Assembly: GCF_043780375.1 (NCBI RefSeq)
Contig: NZ_JAYWCU010000158.1
Coordinates: forward strand, 1-30,579
Direction: 5' to 3'
DNA length: 30,579 nucleotides
DNA from: Emticicia sp043780375
GTDB lineage: Bacteria; Bacteroidota; Bacteroidia; Cytophagales; Spirosomataceae
A model generated the notes under the pieces. That model ran no database searches. It saw only the letters and a list, made by a program, of their open reading frames with translations, and was not told the DNA's origin. The first letter of the stretch is position 1. Each line of letters begins with the position of its first letter. This document shows, in pieces, positions 6,516-15,419 of this stretch. Made by a program: the position numbers and the translations under genes.

Positions 6516-7715
6516 ATGAGTAAGCCTCAAAATATTGCAATGCTCGGCACTGGTCTTATTGGCTGGTTTTATACAAAATCATTGCACGAACACCGCCGCC
6601 CCGACCGTGTGCAGGTTGTTTATTCGAGAAGCGAAGAGCGAGGAAAAGCTTTTGCCGAAGAATGGAATATCCCAAAATTTACGACCAATATGGAAGATGC
6701 CATCAAAGACCCAAACGTAAATACAGTTATTGTTGGTCTCCCAAACGATTTGCATTTTGAAGCCATCAAACTTTGTTGCAAACACAAGAAAAATGTACTT
6801 TGTACCAAACCTCTGGCTCGTACGGGTGCAGAAGCCAAGAAAATCTTAGATATGACCGAAAAGGCTGGAGTTTTCAATGGTTATCTCGAAGATTTGGCAT
6901 ATACACCTAAAACTTTACACGCTTTACAGTCTGTCAAAAATGGGGTTATTGGTCGTGTAACTTGGGCAAGGTCTCGTGAGGCTCATCCTGGCCCACATTC
7001 GAGTTGGTTTTGGGATTTGAAAAAAGCAGGTGGTGGAGCAATTGTAGATTTGGGTTGTCATTGCATCGAAATTGCCCGAAATTATATCGGAAAAGACATT
7101 CGTCCAGTTGAAGTGATGTGCTGGGCAGCAACGCAGGTAAAGCCCATCGAAGCAGAAGACAATGCCATTGCATTGGTAAAATATGCCAGTGGAGCAATGG
7201 CACAGTTTGAAGTAAGTTGGTCGTTTCGGGGAGGAATGGATTTGCGAGATGAGGTTTCAGGCACAGAAGGAGTTATTCGAACTGACCATTTTATGCATAC
7301 TGGCTTTGAGATGTTTACTGCCGCTACAGAAGCTAATTATGTAGCAGAAAAGGCCGAAACGGCTTCGGGTTGGTTATTTCCTGTGGGTGATGAAGTAAAT
7401 TCGCTTGGGTATTCACACATGTTTACCGATATGTTTGACAGCATCGACAAGGGCACAACGCCAATGGAAAGTTTTTATGATGGGTATATTGTCAATGCCG
7501 TGATTGATGCTTGCTATAAATCGGCAAAAACTAAAAAGTGGGAGCCTGTGCTTATCAAAGATTGGCGAGGAAGAAACGATGTTACTGAACCATCGCCATT
7601 CGTCGAATATGATGCTGACCATTGGTATATAAAAGACGAATTTATGCCTGATGGCAGGAAAAAAGTAATTCTGAAAGAAAAAGCAACGGGCAATATTATT
7701 CAGAAGATTGTGTAA
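6516..7715 (+). CDS. Gfo/Idh/MocA family NAD(P)-dependent oxidoreductase
   Basis: A 399-residue sugar-type dehydrogenase. The N-terminal Rossmann fold has GTGLIG (11-16), and the family's conserved lysine motif appears as CTKPLA (96-101, K98). The C-terminal alpha/beta domain shows GGGAIVDLGCHCIE (172-185), where the D-x-G-x-H pattern contributes active-site residues. No signal or Tat peptide is present, so it should be cytoplasmic. Members oxidise or reduce hydroxyls of sugars, inositols and glycosides, often at C3. The DUF1080 neighbours and the shared upstream element suggest work on 3-keto glycosides. It sits between two hairpin terminators, so it is monocistronic. Substrate and direction are inferred only. 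Confidence 0.88.
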   Translation: MSKPQNIAMLGTGLIGWFYTKSLHEHRRPDRVQVVYSRSEERGKAFAEEWNIPKFTTNMEDAIKDPNVNTVIVGLPNDLHFEAIKLCCKHKKNVLCTKPLARTGAEAKKILDMTEKAGVFNGYLEDLAYTPKTLHALQSVKNGVIGRVTWARSREAHPGPHSSWFWDLKKAGGGAIVDLGCHCIEIARNYIGKDIRPVEVMCWAATQVKPIEAEDNAIALVKYASGAMAQFEVSWSFRGGMDLRDEVSGTEGVIRTDHFMHTGFEMFTAATEANYVAEKAETASGWLFPVGDEVNSLGYSHMFTDMFDSIDKGTTPMESFYDGYIVNAVIDACYKSAKTKKWEPVLIKDWRGRNDVTEPSPFVEYDADHWYIKDEFMPDGRKKVILKEKATGNIIQKIV

Positions 7716-7724
7716 AATATTAAG

Positions 7725-7764
7725 AAAACTAAGCTCTTCCATGTTTTTGGAAGAGCTTAGTTTT
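7725..7764. terminator. Bidirectional terminator between convergent genes
   Basis: AAAACTAAGCTCTTCC (7725-7740) and GGAAGAGCTTAGTTTT (7749-7764) form a perfect 16-bp stem with an 8-nt loop, A-run on one side and T-run on the other. It ends the Gfo/Idh gene on the plus strand and the cytochrome gene (7774-9696) on the minus strand. Confidence 0.92.
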
Positions 7765-7773
7765 TTGCATAAT

Positions 7774-9696
7774 TTATTTTTTCAATGAATTTATCCAAGT
7801 GGCAATTTTCAAGGCATCGGCTCTCGGAACTTGTGGCATTGGTGCCATTTCGGTAGCATATTCTGGCCAGTTTTTAGGCTGTGGTTTGTAAATAAGTTCT
7901 ACAATTTTTGTATCCGAATAACCTCTTTTAGCCACATCTTTATAAGCTGGGCCAACCATGCGTTTTTCGGTTTGGTGACATGCCAAACAAGTGTGTTTTT
8001 GCAATAAAGGCTTTATTTCTTCAAATGTGGGAGCTTTTACAACCATTTTCTTGGCTTTTGCATCATCGGGTGTTGTTAGTTTAACTTCGGCTGTTGCCGT
8101 AGCATTTACTTTCAAATTTGCTGGACGAGGTATGAAGTTGCTCATTTTTTCACCACTCGGAATATTATTTAAAGTATAATAAGCCGTGTTGTGTAGTAGC
8201 ATTTTATCATCAAGGTCTTTCACACCATCGGACTTTAATTCATGAATATAATGCTCACGCAAACCATCAACCAATAATCTTACTTTCATGCCATCGTCTG
8301 AAATTTTCAAACCTTTAACATTTAAGAATTTTTCATCGACAGTTGGGCTACCATAAACAGGTTGATATTTATAAATAAAACTACGAATTTGATAGTTTTT
8401 GAAATTAGCAGCAGTGGCTTTATTAATAGGCTTTGTAAATTCTATTTCAAAGCCATCGGGTGTAGCTTTTAGTGTTTTCATTTCAAAAGGCATTTTTCCT
8501 GTCCAAACTAAACGCTCTACACCCGAAGTTGTAGTGCCTGCCGAACCCCAACCACGATTGGTTTCACCAACAAACATTGAACCATCATTGCCAAAAACCA
8601 TGCGAAGTGTTCCTGACTGAAAACCATCTTTAAAAGGAAAAGCAGCCCCTTGGTATTCGCCATTTATTTTCTCAATAAATACCCGTGTAAGGTTACTTTT
8701 TCCTTGGTCGCCTATGAAAAGCTGACCAACAAATGGCCCAAAAGCTCCATTGGTTTCGTCTTTGATAATCTCAGAAGTTGAAATTCCTAAAATTCCGTGA
8801 GGCAACCAAACGGCTGGTAATTTTAGCTCAGGAATATCTTTTTTCATTTCAAAGAGGTATTTTCCACGCTCACTTTCAATGTTTTCTGGTTTGATATAAA
8901 AACCATTGGCATCTTTGGTTTTACGAGGGTCGATTTTAGCGTATAATTGTTCGGTAGTGAGTTTTACTGGTGAATTTGGCTCACCTGTCCAACGCAAACC
9001 TGCAGGATGCCCCATAAAGTCACCTTTGTTTACTTGGGCAATAAAACCCGAACCCATCCAATCGCCTTGGTTATCGCCATACCAAAATTCGCCATCAATT
9101 GCACCAATTCCACATGGCGAACGCATTCCTGTTGCGTAAGGCTCTAATTTTCCATCTTCCGAAATTTTCATTGCCCAACCTCTCCCTGGTCTGCGACTTT
9201 CGCCTCTCCACCATTCTTCGTCGCCAAAAGCTACATTTCCTGTGATAATCATTGATCCATCAGGCATTACTTTGGGGCCATAAGTATATTCGTGGTAATG
9301 TCCTGAAATGGGTAAATTGTAAACCGTTTCATAAACATCTGCTTTTCCATCGCCATTTTTATCAATTAGTTTGGTCAATTCGCCACGTTGCGTACAGTAA
9401 AAAGCTCCGTTTTTATAGACAAGACCTAAGATTTCGTGCAGGCCAGTTGCAAATTTTCGGAAATAAGGAGCCGAACCACCATTCATGTAAGCATTGTTTA
9501 TAATCCAAACATCGCCTCGACGAGTTCCTATAGCCACATCTCCATTAGGCATGGTAGTGATACCACCAACTTCCAAAAGCATACTTTCGGGAACTGGCAA
9601 TGTAAGTATGCGGTAATAATCATTTTCGGCAGTGTTTTGGGCGAACACGCTCGAAAATGTCATTAAAGAAAGAAATATTTTTATGATATTTTTCAT
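7774..9696 (-). CDS. Secreted sugar-dehydrogenase-like beta-propeller fused to a cytochrome c domain
   Basis: A 640-residue exported protein with signal peptide MKNIIKIFLSLMTFSSVFAQ. Residues about 25-420 resemble the PQQ-type glucose/sorbosone dehydrogenase propeller seen in large secreted proteins of Bacteroidetes and Planctomycetes (repeats such as GDVAIGTRRGDVWII, NGAFYCTQRGELTKL, LFIGDQGKSNL). A Fn3-like stretch follows. The C-terminus is a mono-haem cytochrome c: CLACH (570-574) binds haem and Met in EMAPMPQ is a likely axial ligand. Such fusions pass electrons from an oxidised sugar to the respiratory chain in the periplasm. It lies 88 bp downstream of, and on the same strand as, the DUF1080 + PA14-like gene, so the two probably form an operon. 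The propeller may also be non-catalytic; the substrate is unknown. Confidence 0.82.
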   Translation of the reverse strand: MKNIIKIFLSLMTFSSVFAQNTAENDYYRILTLPVPESMLLEVGGITTMPNGDVAIGTRRGDVWIINNAYMNGGSAPYFRKFATGLHEILGLVYKNGAFYCTQRGELTKLIDKNGDGKADVYETVYNLPISGHYHEYTYGPKVMPDGSMIITGNVAFGDEEWWRGESRRPGRGWAMKISEDGKLEPYATGMRSPCGIGAIDGEFWYGDNQGDWMGSGFIAQVNKGDFMGHPAGLRWTGEPNSPVKLTTEQLYAKIDPRKTKDANGFYIKPENIESERGKYLFEMKKDIPELKLPAVWLPHGILGISTSEIIKDETNGAFGPFVGQLFIGDQGKSNLTRVFIEKINGEYQGAAFPFKDGFQSGTLRMVFGNDGSMFVGETNRGWGSAGTTTSGVERLVWTGKMPFEMKTLKATPDGFEIEFTKPINKATAANFKNYQIRSFIYKYQPVYGSPTVDEKFLNVKGLKISDDGMKVRLLVDGLREHYIHELKSDGVKDLDDKMLLHNTAYYTLNNIPSGEKMSNFIPRPANLKVNATATAEVKLTTPDDAKAKKMVVKAPTFEEIKPLLQKHTCLACHQTEKRMVGPAYKDVAKRGYSDTKIVELIYKPQPKNWPEYATEMAPMPQVPRADALKIATWINSLKK

Positions 9697-9784
9697 TGAT
9701 TTTTAAGTTTTTATTAATTTGGTTTTAGAACTTAGGTTTTATGAATTAGTCAAGATATTACCTAACTTACTCCTACCGTAAAAC

Positions 9785-11623
9785 CTACCAAATAATCGAA
9801 TAAGTAATTTTTTCACCCAGCGGGGTGCCGCCCATTGGTACAACTAATTCTTTCATACCATTTGATTCTCGGATACTTGGCATGCCATCTACGACCTTTA
9901 GATAATAAGCATTTTCACCAATAATATATAAGCCTTCGGGTGTTTTAGTTATGTTTTTGGCAGTTGCCAATCTCGCATAAAGATTTGCTGCTGAACCTTT
10001 TATAGCAATTTCACGCTTGAACATCTTTCCATCTTCACTCGGCGTAATTTTGTCCGAAATATTTGCACCTCCGAAATCATATTTGAATGTGGGTTGACCA
10101 TTTTCGTCTAATTCATACCCTCTTGTACGGTATGAAGCATCAATATTTCCCCACGCTTTTGCTGGTGAATCAAGCACATTCAATAATGGGGCATCGCTTA
10201 GAGAAGTTCTGCTCCCCATCGGTTTTGAGCTTCCGTCTCCACGGTCGTTCCACATTGGGGTTGTATTCAAGAAACCACCTTTCCAAATTTGGAATAAAGC
10301 ACCGTTGTCTAAATCGTAAGTAAAATGAATATTTTCTTTGTTTCCTACCGAAACAGCATGCACTACTCGCTTACCTTTACCATCATCTTTAATGTCCATG
10401 AATGAACGTAATATAACAGGCTCAGTAGCTGTATTCAACAAAATTGGCGAAGTTGGATTGGCAACGAGTGCCGAATTTGGATAATGAAGTGGGTGCTTAC
10501 GAATAGTTTCGGACTCGGCATAAAGCCCCAAAGATGGTTGTAACCAACCGTCAGTTTTCCAATAATACATTTCAAAATCGACTTCACCTGCAGGAAGTTC
10601 GATAGTCATTTGACGACCTTCACCCGAATTTAGCCAACTGTTTTTAAAGGCTTCTTGTCTATTTATTTTTATTTGCGTATTTCCACCATGAATTGTCGTG
10701 AAAGTATATTTTCCTGCTTCTGGCACTTTAATTTTGCCTACATATTTTACAGCAAATTCATTTTCGGCGTTACTTACTGCCCAATTTAATAGATTTGCAT
10801 TACCGCTGTTTGTAGGTTTTATTTTTTCTATATCATCAATCGTGCGGAAGTTTCCTTTATAAACACCAAATTTCAAATCGCTAAAAGAAAGTGTTTTTTG
10901 GTTATAGCTTTTGTATTTGATATTGCGAAAAGCTATATTTCCGTGGTCACCTTGAAACCGTAATGGCCCCTGTGCTACTTCGTTATCTACTAAAGCTCCA
11001 CGTGTTTGACCTGTTAGTTCAACATTTTCGTGAATCAAAACATCATTTAATATAATCGAAAGGATTTTTGCATTGCTAATTTTTTTTCCAGCAGCATCAA
11101 AGCGTGGTGCTTGAAACGAAATTTTGATATTTTGCCACAAACCCGGAGCTTTGGCTACATTTATTCGTGGAGCAGTTCCTTGATAACCTTTCGAACCTTC
11201 GGGTTTTGATTCGTCCCAACGTTCGTAGATTCCTCCACAGTCATTATATTTAGCTGTTTTTTTGCCCCAACTATCAAACAACTGAATTTCATAACGCCCT
11301 TGAAGATAAACTCCTGAATTTGAACCTTTTGCCATCATAAAGTCAAGTTCGATGTCTAAATCGCCATGTTCCATGATAGTTAGCAAATCTTTATCAATGC
11401 CGTATTTGCCAATTTCGTGTTTACATACTAAAATGCCCGTGCCTGCTTCGGTCGTTGTCACATTCATTTGGTCGATGCTGGATGAAACGCCTCCAACAAT
11501 GCTCCAATTTTCTTTGATAGGTCTAAAAGCCGACATGTCAGTGAGCGGAAGGGTTTGTTGGGCATAAGCAGTTCCTGCCCATAAGCCACAAAAAGTGAGA
11601 ATTTTAAAGAAGTTTTTCGTCAT
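9785..11623 (-). CDS. Secreted DUF1080 + PA14-like protein
   Basis: A 612-residue exported protein with signal peptide MTKNFFKILTFCGLWAGTAYAQ. A DUF1080 (3-keto-disaccharide hydrolase) domain covers about residues 25-240; GSNSGVYLQGRYEIQLFDSW and the closing GNIAFRNIKYK are typical. Residues about 250-385 look like a PA14-type carbohydrate-binding domain (VGKIKVPEAGKYTFTTIHGG, then FEMYYWKTDGWLQPSLGLY). The last 200 residues are beta-rich and unassigned; they include a possible c-type-cytochrome-partner module often found after this pair. It is transcribed first, ahead of the cytochrome/propeller gene. The likely role is periplasmic recognition and cleavage of a glycoside, probably after oxidation. 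The second DUF1080 protein at 5475 may act on the same substrate. Confidence 0.8.
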   Translation of the reverse strand: MTKNFFKILTFCGLWAGTAYAQQTLPLTDMSAFRPIKENWSIVGGVSSSIDQMNVTTTEAGTGILVCKHEIGKYGIDKDLLTIMEHGDLDIELDFMMAKGSNSGVYLQGRYEIQLFDSWGKKTAKYNDCGGIYERWDESKPEGSKGYQGTAPRINVAKAPGLWQNIKISFQAPRFDAAGKKISNAKILSIILNDVLIHENVELTGQTRGALVDNEVAQGPLRFQGDHGNIAFRNIKYKSYNQKTLSFSDLKFGVYKGNFRTIDDIEKIKPTNSGNANLLNWAVSNAENEFAVKYVGKIKVPEAGKYTFTTIHGGNTQIKINRQEAFKNSWLNSGEGRQMTIELPAGEVDFEMYYWKTDGWLQPSLGLYAESETIRKHPLHYPNSALVANPTSPILLNTATEPVILRSFMDIKDDGKGKRVVHAVSVGNKENIHFTYDLDNGALFQIWKGGFLNTTPMWNDRGDGSSKPMGSRTSLSDAPLLNVLDSPAKAWGNIDASYRTRGYELDENGQPTFKYDFGGANISDKITPSEDGKMFKREIAIKGSAANLYARLATAKNITKTPEGLYIIGENAYYLKVVDGMPSIRESNGMKELVVPMGGTPLGEKITYSIIW

Positions 11624-11745
11624 TGCTATAAATTAGGTTTGAAAAACAAAGATAAGGTCAAAAAATAGATTTGAAGTAGAGATTTTAAAATAATTTAATA
11701 TTACAAGAAAAGCATATATTATGAGTATAACTTTTCATTTTGTTG

Positions 11746-11753
11746 TAAACTTG
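11746..11753 (+). promoter_or_regulatory. -7 promoter box of the endonuclease gene
   Basis: TAAACTTG matches the Bacteroidetes -7 consensus TAnnTTTG. Transcription from it would begin near 11760, giving a leader of about 12 nt before the ATG at 11772. It lies downstream of an in-frame ATG at 11721, which therefore is unlikely to be the start. The -33 box is not clear. Confidence 0.45.
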
Positions 11754-11771
11754 CAGTTTAAAACACCTTTC

Positions 11772-12824
11772 ATGAGATCTAACCGCATTATTCTGATTTT
11801 AATATTTTTTTGTATTGGCTATGTGCTTTATTATAAAGATAAAGCTGGGCCAATTGAGAGCTTTTGGAAAACCGTAACAAGTGTTTTTAAGTCAAAAGAG
11901 TCAGATGTAGAAAAGAAAAACCCTTATAAAGCACCCGAACCTGACAATGAAGCAAGTGCTACTAAAGATGATGAAAAAAATGACGACGTAGCAACCGCTA
12001 CTAATAAAAAACAAACTGATAAGCAGGAATCTACAAAGGATGAGCCTTCAATATTTGATAGAATAAAAGACAAGGTTTTTAACCAAGATTCGCAAGGTGA
12101 AACCCCTACCGATAATGAAATTCCTGCTTTTGCTTTGCCAGCTATTCATAAAGGAGATGAAATTATAAAGCACAAAAACTATACACTTCGTTACGAAGAA
12201 GAATATGAAGTACCTGCTTGGGTAGCTTATAAACTTCGTGGAGAGTATACAAAAGGTATTGCCAACAGAAGTGGCAATCAATTTATACCTGACCGAAAAG
12301 TAAAAGATAATTCTGCCCTGACAGGTGATTATAGCAATACGGGTTATGACCGAGGACACATGCTGCCAGCAGGAGATTTTAAATGTTGTCAGGAATTGAT
12401 GAATGAAACTTTTTTTATGAGTAATATTTGCCCACAAGTGCCAGATTTTAACCGTGGTATTTGGGAAAACATTGAAGCCAGGGTTCGTGGTTGGGCTGTG
12501 AGAGATGAAGAATTATTTATTGTAACAGGCCCTATTTTGCGAAAAGGTTTACCAACAATTGGGCGATACAACAATGTAGCAGTGCCTGAGTTTTTTTATA
12601 AGATTGTATTATTTTATCAGCCAAAAACGGGTAAAACCCCTCGTGCAATTGCATTTTTATTGCCAAATGAAGCTCTTTTTGGGAAAAAGATGAATAATTA
12701 TGTACTTTCTATTGATGAAGTAGAAAAAGCAACAGGCTTAGATTTTTTTGCTAAGCTGCCCGACGACCTCGAAACAAAGTTAGAAGCCAAAAGCGAATGG
12801 GATGCTTGGACGAAAATTCAATAA
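11772..12824 (+). CDS. Membrane-anchored DNA/RNA non-specific endonuclease (NUC family)
   Basis: A 350-residue nuclease related to Serratia nuclease and mitochondrial EndoG. Residues 5-21 (RIILILIFFCIGYVLYY) form an N-terminal membrane anchor or uncleaved signal. Residues about 40-115 are a low-complexity Lys/Glu/Asp linker. The catalytic ββα-metal domain follows: DRGH (193-196) contains the general-base histidine, and NRGIWENIE (227-235) carries the Mg2+-binding Asn and conserved Glu; VTGPIL is also typical. The start at 11772 is chosen over the in-frame ATG at 11721 because a -7 box lies between them. Placement outside the inner membrane suggests nucleic-acid scavenging or digestion of incoming DNA. 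It is convergent with the protease gene and probably monocistronic. Confidence 0.88.
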   Translation: MRSNRIILILIFFCIGYVLYYKDKAGPIESFWKTVTSVFKSKESDVEKKNPYKAPEPDNEASATKDDEKNDDVATATNKKQTDKQESTKDEPSIFDRIKDKVFNQDSQGETPTDNEIPAFALPAIHKGDEIIKHKNYTLRYEEEYEVPAWVAYKLRGEYTKGIANRSGNQFIPDRKVKDNSALTGDYSNTGYDRGHMLPAGDFKCCQELMNETFFMSNICPQVPDFNRGIWENIEARVRGWAVRDEELFIVTGPILRKGLPTIGRYNNVAVPEFFYKIVLFYQPKTGKTPRAIAFLLPNEALFGKKMNNYVLSIDEVEKATGLDFFAKLPDDLETKLEAKSEWDAWTKIQ

Positions 12825-12876
12825 GTGCTGAATTTTATTGAAATTAATTATTAACTTTTGTTTATCATTTATTAAA

Positions 12877-14145
12877 TTAAATCATTCGTTTTAGTTTAAA
12901 ATAGGCAAATTTCAATTCGCCTTTTCTTCTAAAAAAGAACTCTACCTCCTTGCCTTCTTTTTTAGATAAAACTTTGTATATTTCGCTGATAGTCAGCTCT
13001 TTAACATTCTGATTGTTGATAAAAACCAACTCGTCACCTTCTTGCAAACCAGCTTCGTCGGCAGGCGATTCTGCAATTACTTTATTAATAATATATTGAT
13101 TAAACTCATCTCCTTTTGCTCGCACATCCAAACCACTCATGTCATGCTCAAAAGACTCTTTCATACGATTTTTTAAAGGTTTCAAAATCATATAACCATC
13201 GTGGTAATTGAGTGTCACTACAAATCTTCTAAGCAACTCACAGCCAATACTTCCCTGTCTTTTTTCAACATCAGATGTAAATTTCATGCTGAATGAAAGA
13301 CTATCAGGAAACGAAGCTAATATATTTTTCATCTCGATAGTGCCCATTCTAATCTTATCTACTCTTCCGATATTTCCATTTATTTCGCCATTTAGTCCTC
13401 GTCCAAGATTTGCTCGCATAACTCTATCTGGTAAATGAATTGGTTGATTAACACCAGCGTTGAGCAATAAAGCATGTCCTGCACCTGTATCAATTACTAA
13501 TCTCATTGGTATAACTTTTTCTTTACTCACCATCGCAATTGCATCAGTATAAGGTTTCGATTGCGTCAGAACGATAGGATATTGTGTACCCATTGATTTT
13601 TTGTATTTGAATTTCATAGGGTCTGTTAAAGTGAGCATTTTATTTTCAAAATCAATCGTTACAACAAAATTGCTGAAAATATCATGTCCAAAAATACCAT
13701 GAATAGGCACACCCAAAAACTCTGAAAGTTTCAGTACATCTTCGTCCAAAACAACCAAGTTTTGTTTATTGGCTACTATATCACCGATTTTAATAGAATG
13801 CCCAATCGATACATTTGCCATGAGGGCCTCACCTTCGCCCGCACCTGAAATTTTTACTCGTCGAACGTAATTTACACCCAATGTCAAGGCTCTTTTTGAG
13901 TCAGTAATAATAGTAGAACCAACGCCCGTGTCTAATATAAAACGAAGGGTATCGGAGTCGTCGAGAGTTGCTTTTACAACAATAAGATTGGCGTGGAGGT
14001 CGAATGAGAATTTAGCAGACCTTTGGTTTTTGCCTTTGAAGTGATAACCATAGCGGTCATCTTTTTTTCTGTCTTTTTGGGCAAAAGCCAATTGGCTGAT
14101 TACCAATAAGATAGCTATTAAATGGAGTTGAGTAAACTTTTCCAT
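12877..14145 (-). CDS. Secreted retropepsin-like aspartic protease with C-terminal PDZ domain
   Basis: A 422-residue exported protein with signal peptide ending ISQLAFAQ. It holds two pseudo-symmetric aspartic-protease halves, each with a catalytic motif: FILDTGVGSTII (D72) and RLVIDTGAGHALLL (D219). The second half is followed by a PDZ domain at about 335-415 (ESPADEAGLQEGDELVFINN), which usually binds C-termini and positions substrate. The layout matches the clan AA proteins common in Bacteroidetes. Having both DTG motifs in one chain means it could work without dimerising. It is divergent from the biosynthetic cluster and I see no functional link. Substrate unknown. Confidence 0.87.
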   Translation of the reverse strand: MEKFTQLHLIAILLVISQLAFAQKDRKKDDRYGYHFKGKNQRSAKFSFDLHANLIVVKATLDDSDTLRFILDTGVGSTIITDSKRALTLGVNYVRRVKISGAGEGEALMANVSIGHSIKIGDIVANKQNLVVLDEDVLKLSEFLGVPIHGIFGHDIFSNFVVTIDFENKMLTLTDPMKFKYKKSMGTQYPIVLTQSKPYTDAIAMVSKEKVIPMRLVIDTGAGHALLLNAGVNQPIHLPDRVMRANLGRGLNGEINGNIGRVDKIRMGTIEMKNILASFPDSLSFSMKFTSDVEKRQGSIGCELLRRFVVTLNYHDGYMILKPLKNRMKESFEHDMSGLDVRAKGDEFNQYIINKVIAESPADEAGLQEGDELVFINNQNVKELTISEIYKVLSKKEGKEVEFFFRRKGELKFAYFKLKRMI

Positions 14146-14274
14146 AGCTATATTTTATGTAACACAAATAATATACTATAATTCCTATGAAAAATATTAC
14201 TTTTCCATTATTAATAACACAAATTTATATAAAATAGTTTGCTTGTTTTATACTTATTTTGATTTATTTTTCAT

Positions 14275-14315
14275 GAAAAAAGGTCTTCAAAAACTTAATT
14301 TTGAAAACCTTTTTT
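14275..14315. terminator. Hairpin with T-run at the left edge of the biosynthetic cluster
   Basis: GGTCTTCAAAA and TTTTGAAAACC pair (one mismatch) around ACTTAA, with A-run before and T-run after, the form of a bidirectional terminator. Its position is odd: it lies between two divergent genes (14145 minus, 14404 plus), where no transcript needs ending. The core CTTCAAAAACTTAATTTTGAA (14285-14305) recurs exactly at 20876-20896, just after the cluster. Confidence 0.6.
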
Positions 14316-14369
14316 GGAGCATTCAGTCTATTGACTATTATAGATGTGTAATTTGGTAAAATAAAAGCA

Positions 14370-14377
14370 TACTTTTG
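14370..14377 (+). promoter_or_regulatory. -7 promoter box for the biosynthetic cluster
   Basis: TACTTTTG matches the -7 consensus TAnnTTTG and lies 26 nt before the first ATG of the cluster (14404). A TTTG occurs upstream at 14352-14355 but the spacing is about 14 nt, shorter than the usual 19-20, so the -33 assignment is weak. Confidence 0.45.
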
Positions 14378-14403
14378 TGATTCATTTTTAAATTTTTTAA
14401 TCA

Positions 14404-15393
14404 ATGACAATTCTGCTTACAGGAGCAACTGGGGGCTTGGGTTATCGAACTTTGGAGCAACTCATTACAAATGTTCAAATAAAAAGAATTGTTGCAACTG
14501 GAAGAATTATTAAACCAACGCATTTTGTGGAACATAGCAAAGTAAGCTATGAACTTGGCGATTTGGAAGATGATAACTTTGTATCAAAATTGGTCGAACA
14601 AGTTGATTGTATTGTTCATGCGGCGGCACTTTCTTCGCCCTGGGGAAAGTATTCGGAGTTTGAAAAGGCCAATTTGTTTAGCATAAGAAACCTCATAAAC
14701 TCCGCTAAAAAACAAAATATCAAGCGTTTTGTGTATGTTTCAACACCAAGTTTATATTTTAATGGAAATGATAGATTTGATGTAAGAGAATCTGACGAAC
14801 TGCCAAAAAAGTTTGTAAATGCTTATTCAAAAACAAAATACGAAGCTGAAATTGAATTAGAAAAATCAGGAATTTCGTATATTATTTTACGGCCACGGGC
14901 ATTGATTGGAAGAGGCGACACGATTATTATGCCTCGAATAATTAGGGCTTTTCAAGAAGGAAAATTAAAAATAATCGGCGATGGTAATAATGTAGTAGAT
15001 TTGACTTCATTGGCCAATGTTGCAGATTCCATCGAATTGTCGTTATTTGTTGGTACTGAAGGAATAAATCAAACATATAACATCACAAATGGTAAGCCTG
15101 TTAAACTTTGGGCGACGATTGGTAAAGTCCTTTCGCTTTTGGGACATGAGATGAACAAACAAAAAATAGCCTATCCTATAGTAAAAATGGTTTCCCAACT
15201 AATGGAATTAAAAGCGAAGTTGACAAATGAGCGAGAACCCGCTTTAACAACTTACGGAGTGGGGATATTAGCAAAATCTATGACGATGGATATTTCAAAA
15301 GCAAAAACCCTTTTAGGTTATACCCCCAAAGTATCAACAGATGGAGCGATTATAGAATTTGTAAACTGGTATAAGCGTGTTAATAGTCGATAG
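14404..15393 (+). CDS. Extended SDR, NAD(P)-dependent epimerase/dehydratase (3-beta-HSD-like)
   Basis: A 329-residue extended short-chain dehydrogenase. GATGGLG (7-13) is the cofactor-binding glycine motif. HAAALSSPWG, the serine/threonine in YVSTPSLYF (S113/T114) and Y141-x3-K145 in NAYSKTKYEAE supply the active site. It resembles the 3-beta-hydroxysteroid dehydrogenase branch, which also includes OleD, the ketone reductase of long-chain olefin synthesis. It is the first gene of the six-gene cluster, 26 nt ahead of the metallo-hydrolase gene. In context it probably reduces the beta-keto product of the ketosynthase, or oxidises the reverse. The substrate is inferred only from context. Confidence 0.82.
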   Translation: MTILLTGATGGLGYRTLEQLITNVQIKRIVATGRIIKPTHFVEHSKVSYELGDLEDDNFVSKLVEQVDCIVHAAALSSPWGKYSEFEKANLFSIRNLINSAKKQNIKRFVYVSTPSLYFNGNDRFDVRESDELPKKFVNAYSKTKYEAEIELEKSGISYIILRPRALIGRGDTIIMPRIIRAFQEGKLKIIGDGNNVVDLTSLANVADSIELSLFVGTEGINQTYNITNGKPVKLWATIGKVLSLLGHEMNKQKIAYPIVKMVSQLMELKAKLTNEREPALTTYGVGILAKSMTMDISKAKTLLGYTPKVSTDGAIIEFVNWYKRVNSR

Positions 15394-15419
15394 AGCACGG
15401 TAAAAAATTTATATCACTG

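Noticed and set aside
11721..11771. Upstream ATG for the endonuclease
   Set aside because: A -7 promoter box (11746-11753) lies downstream of it, and the ATG at 11772 directly precedes the membrane anchor.
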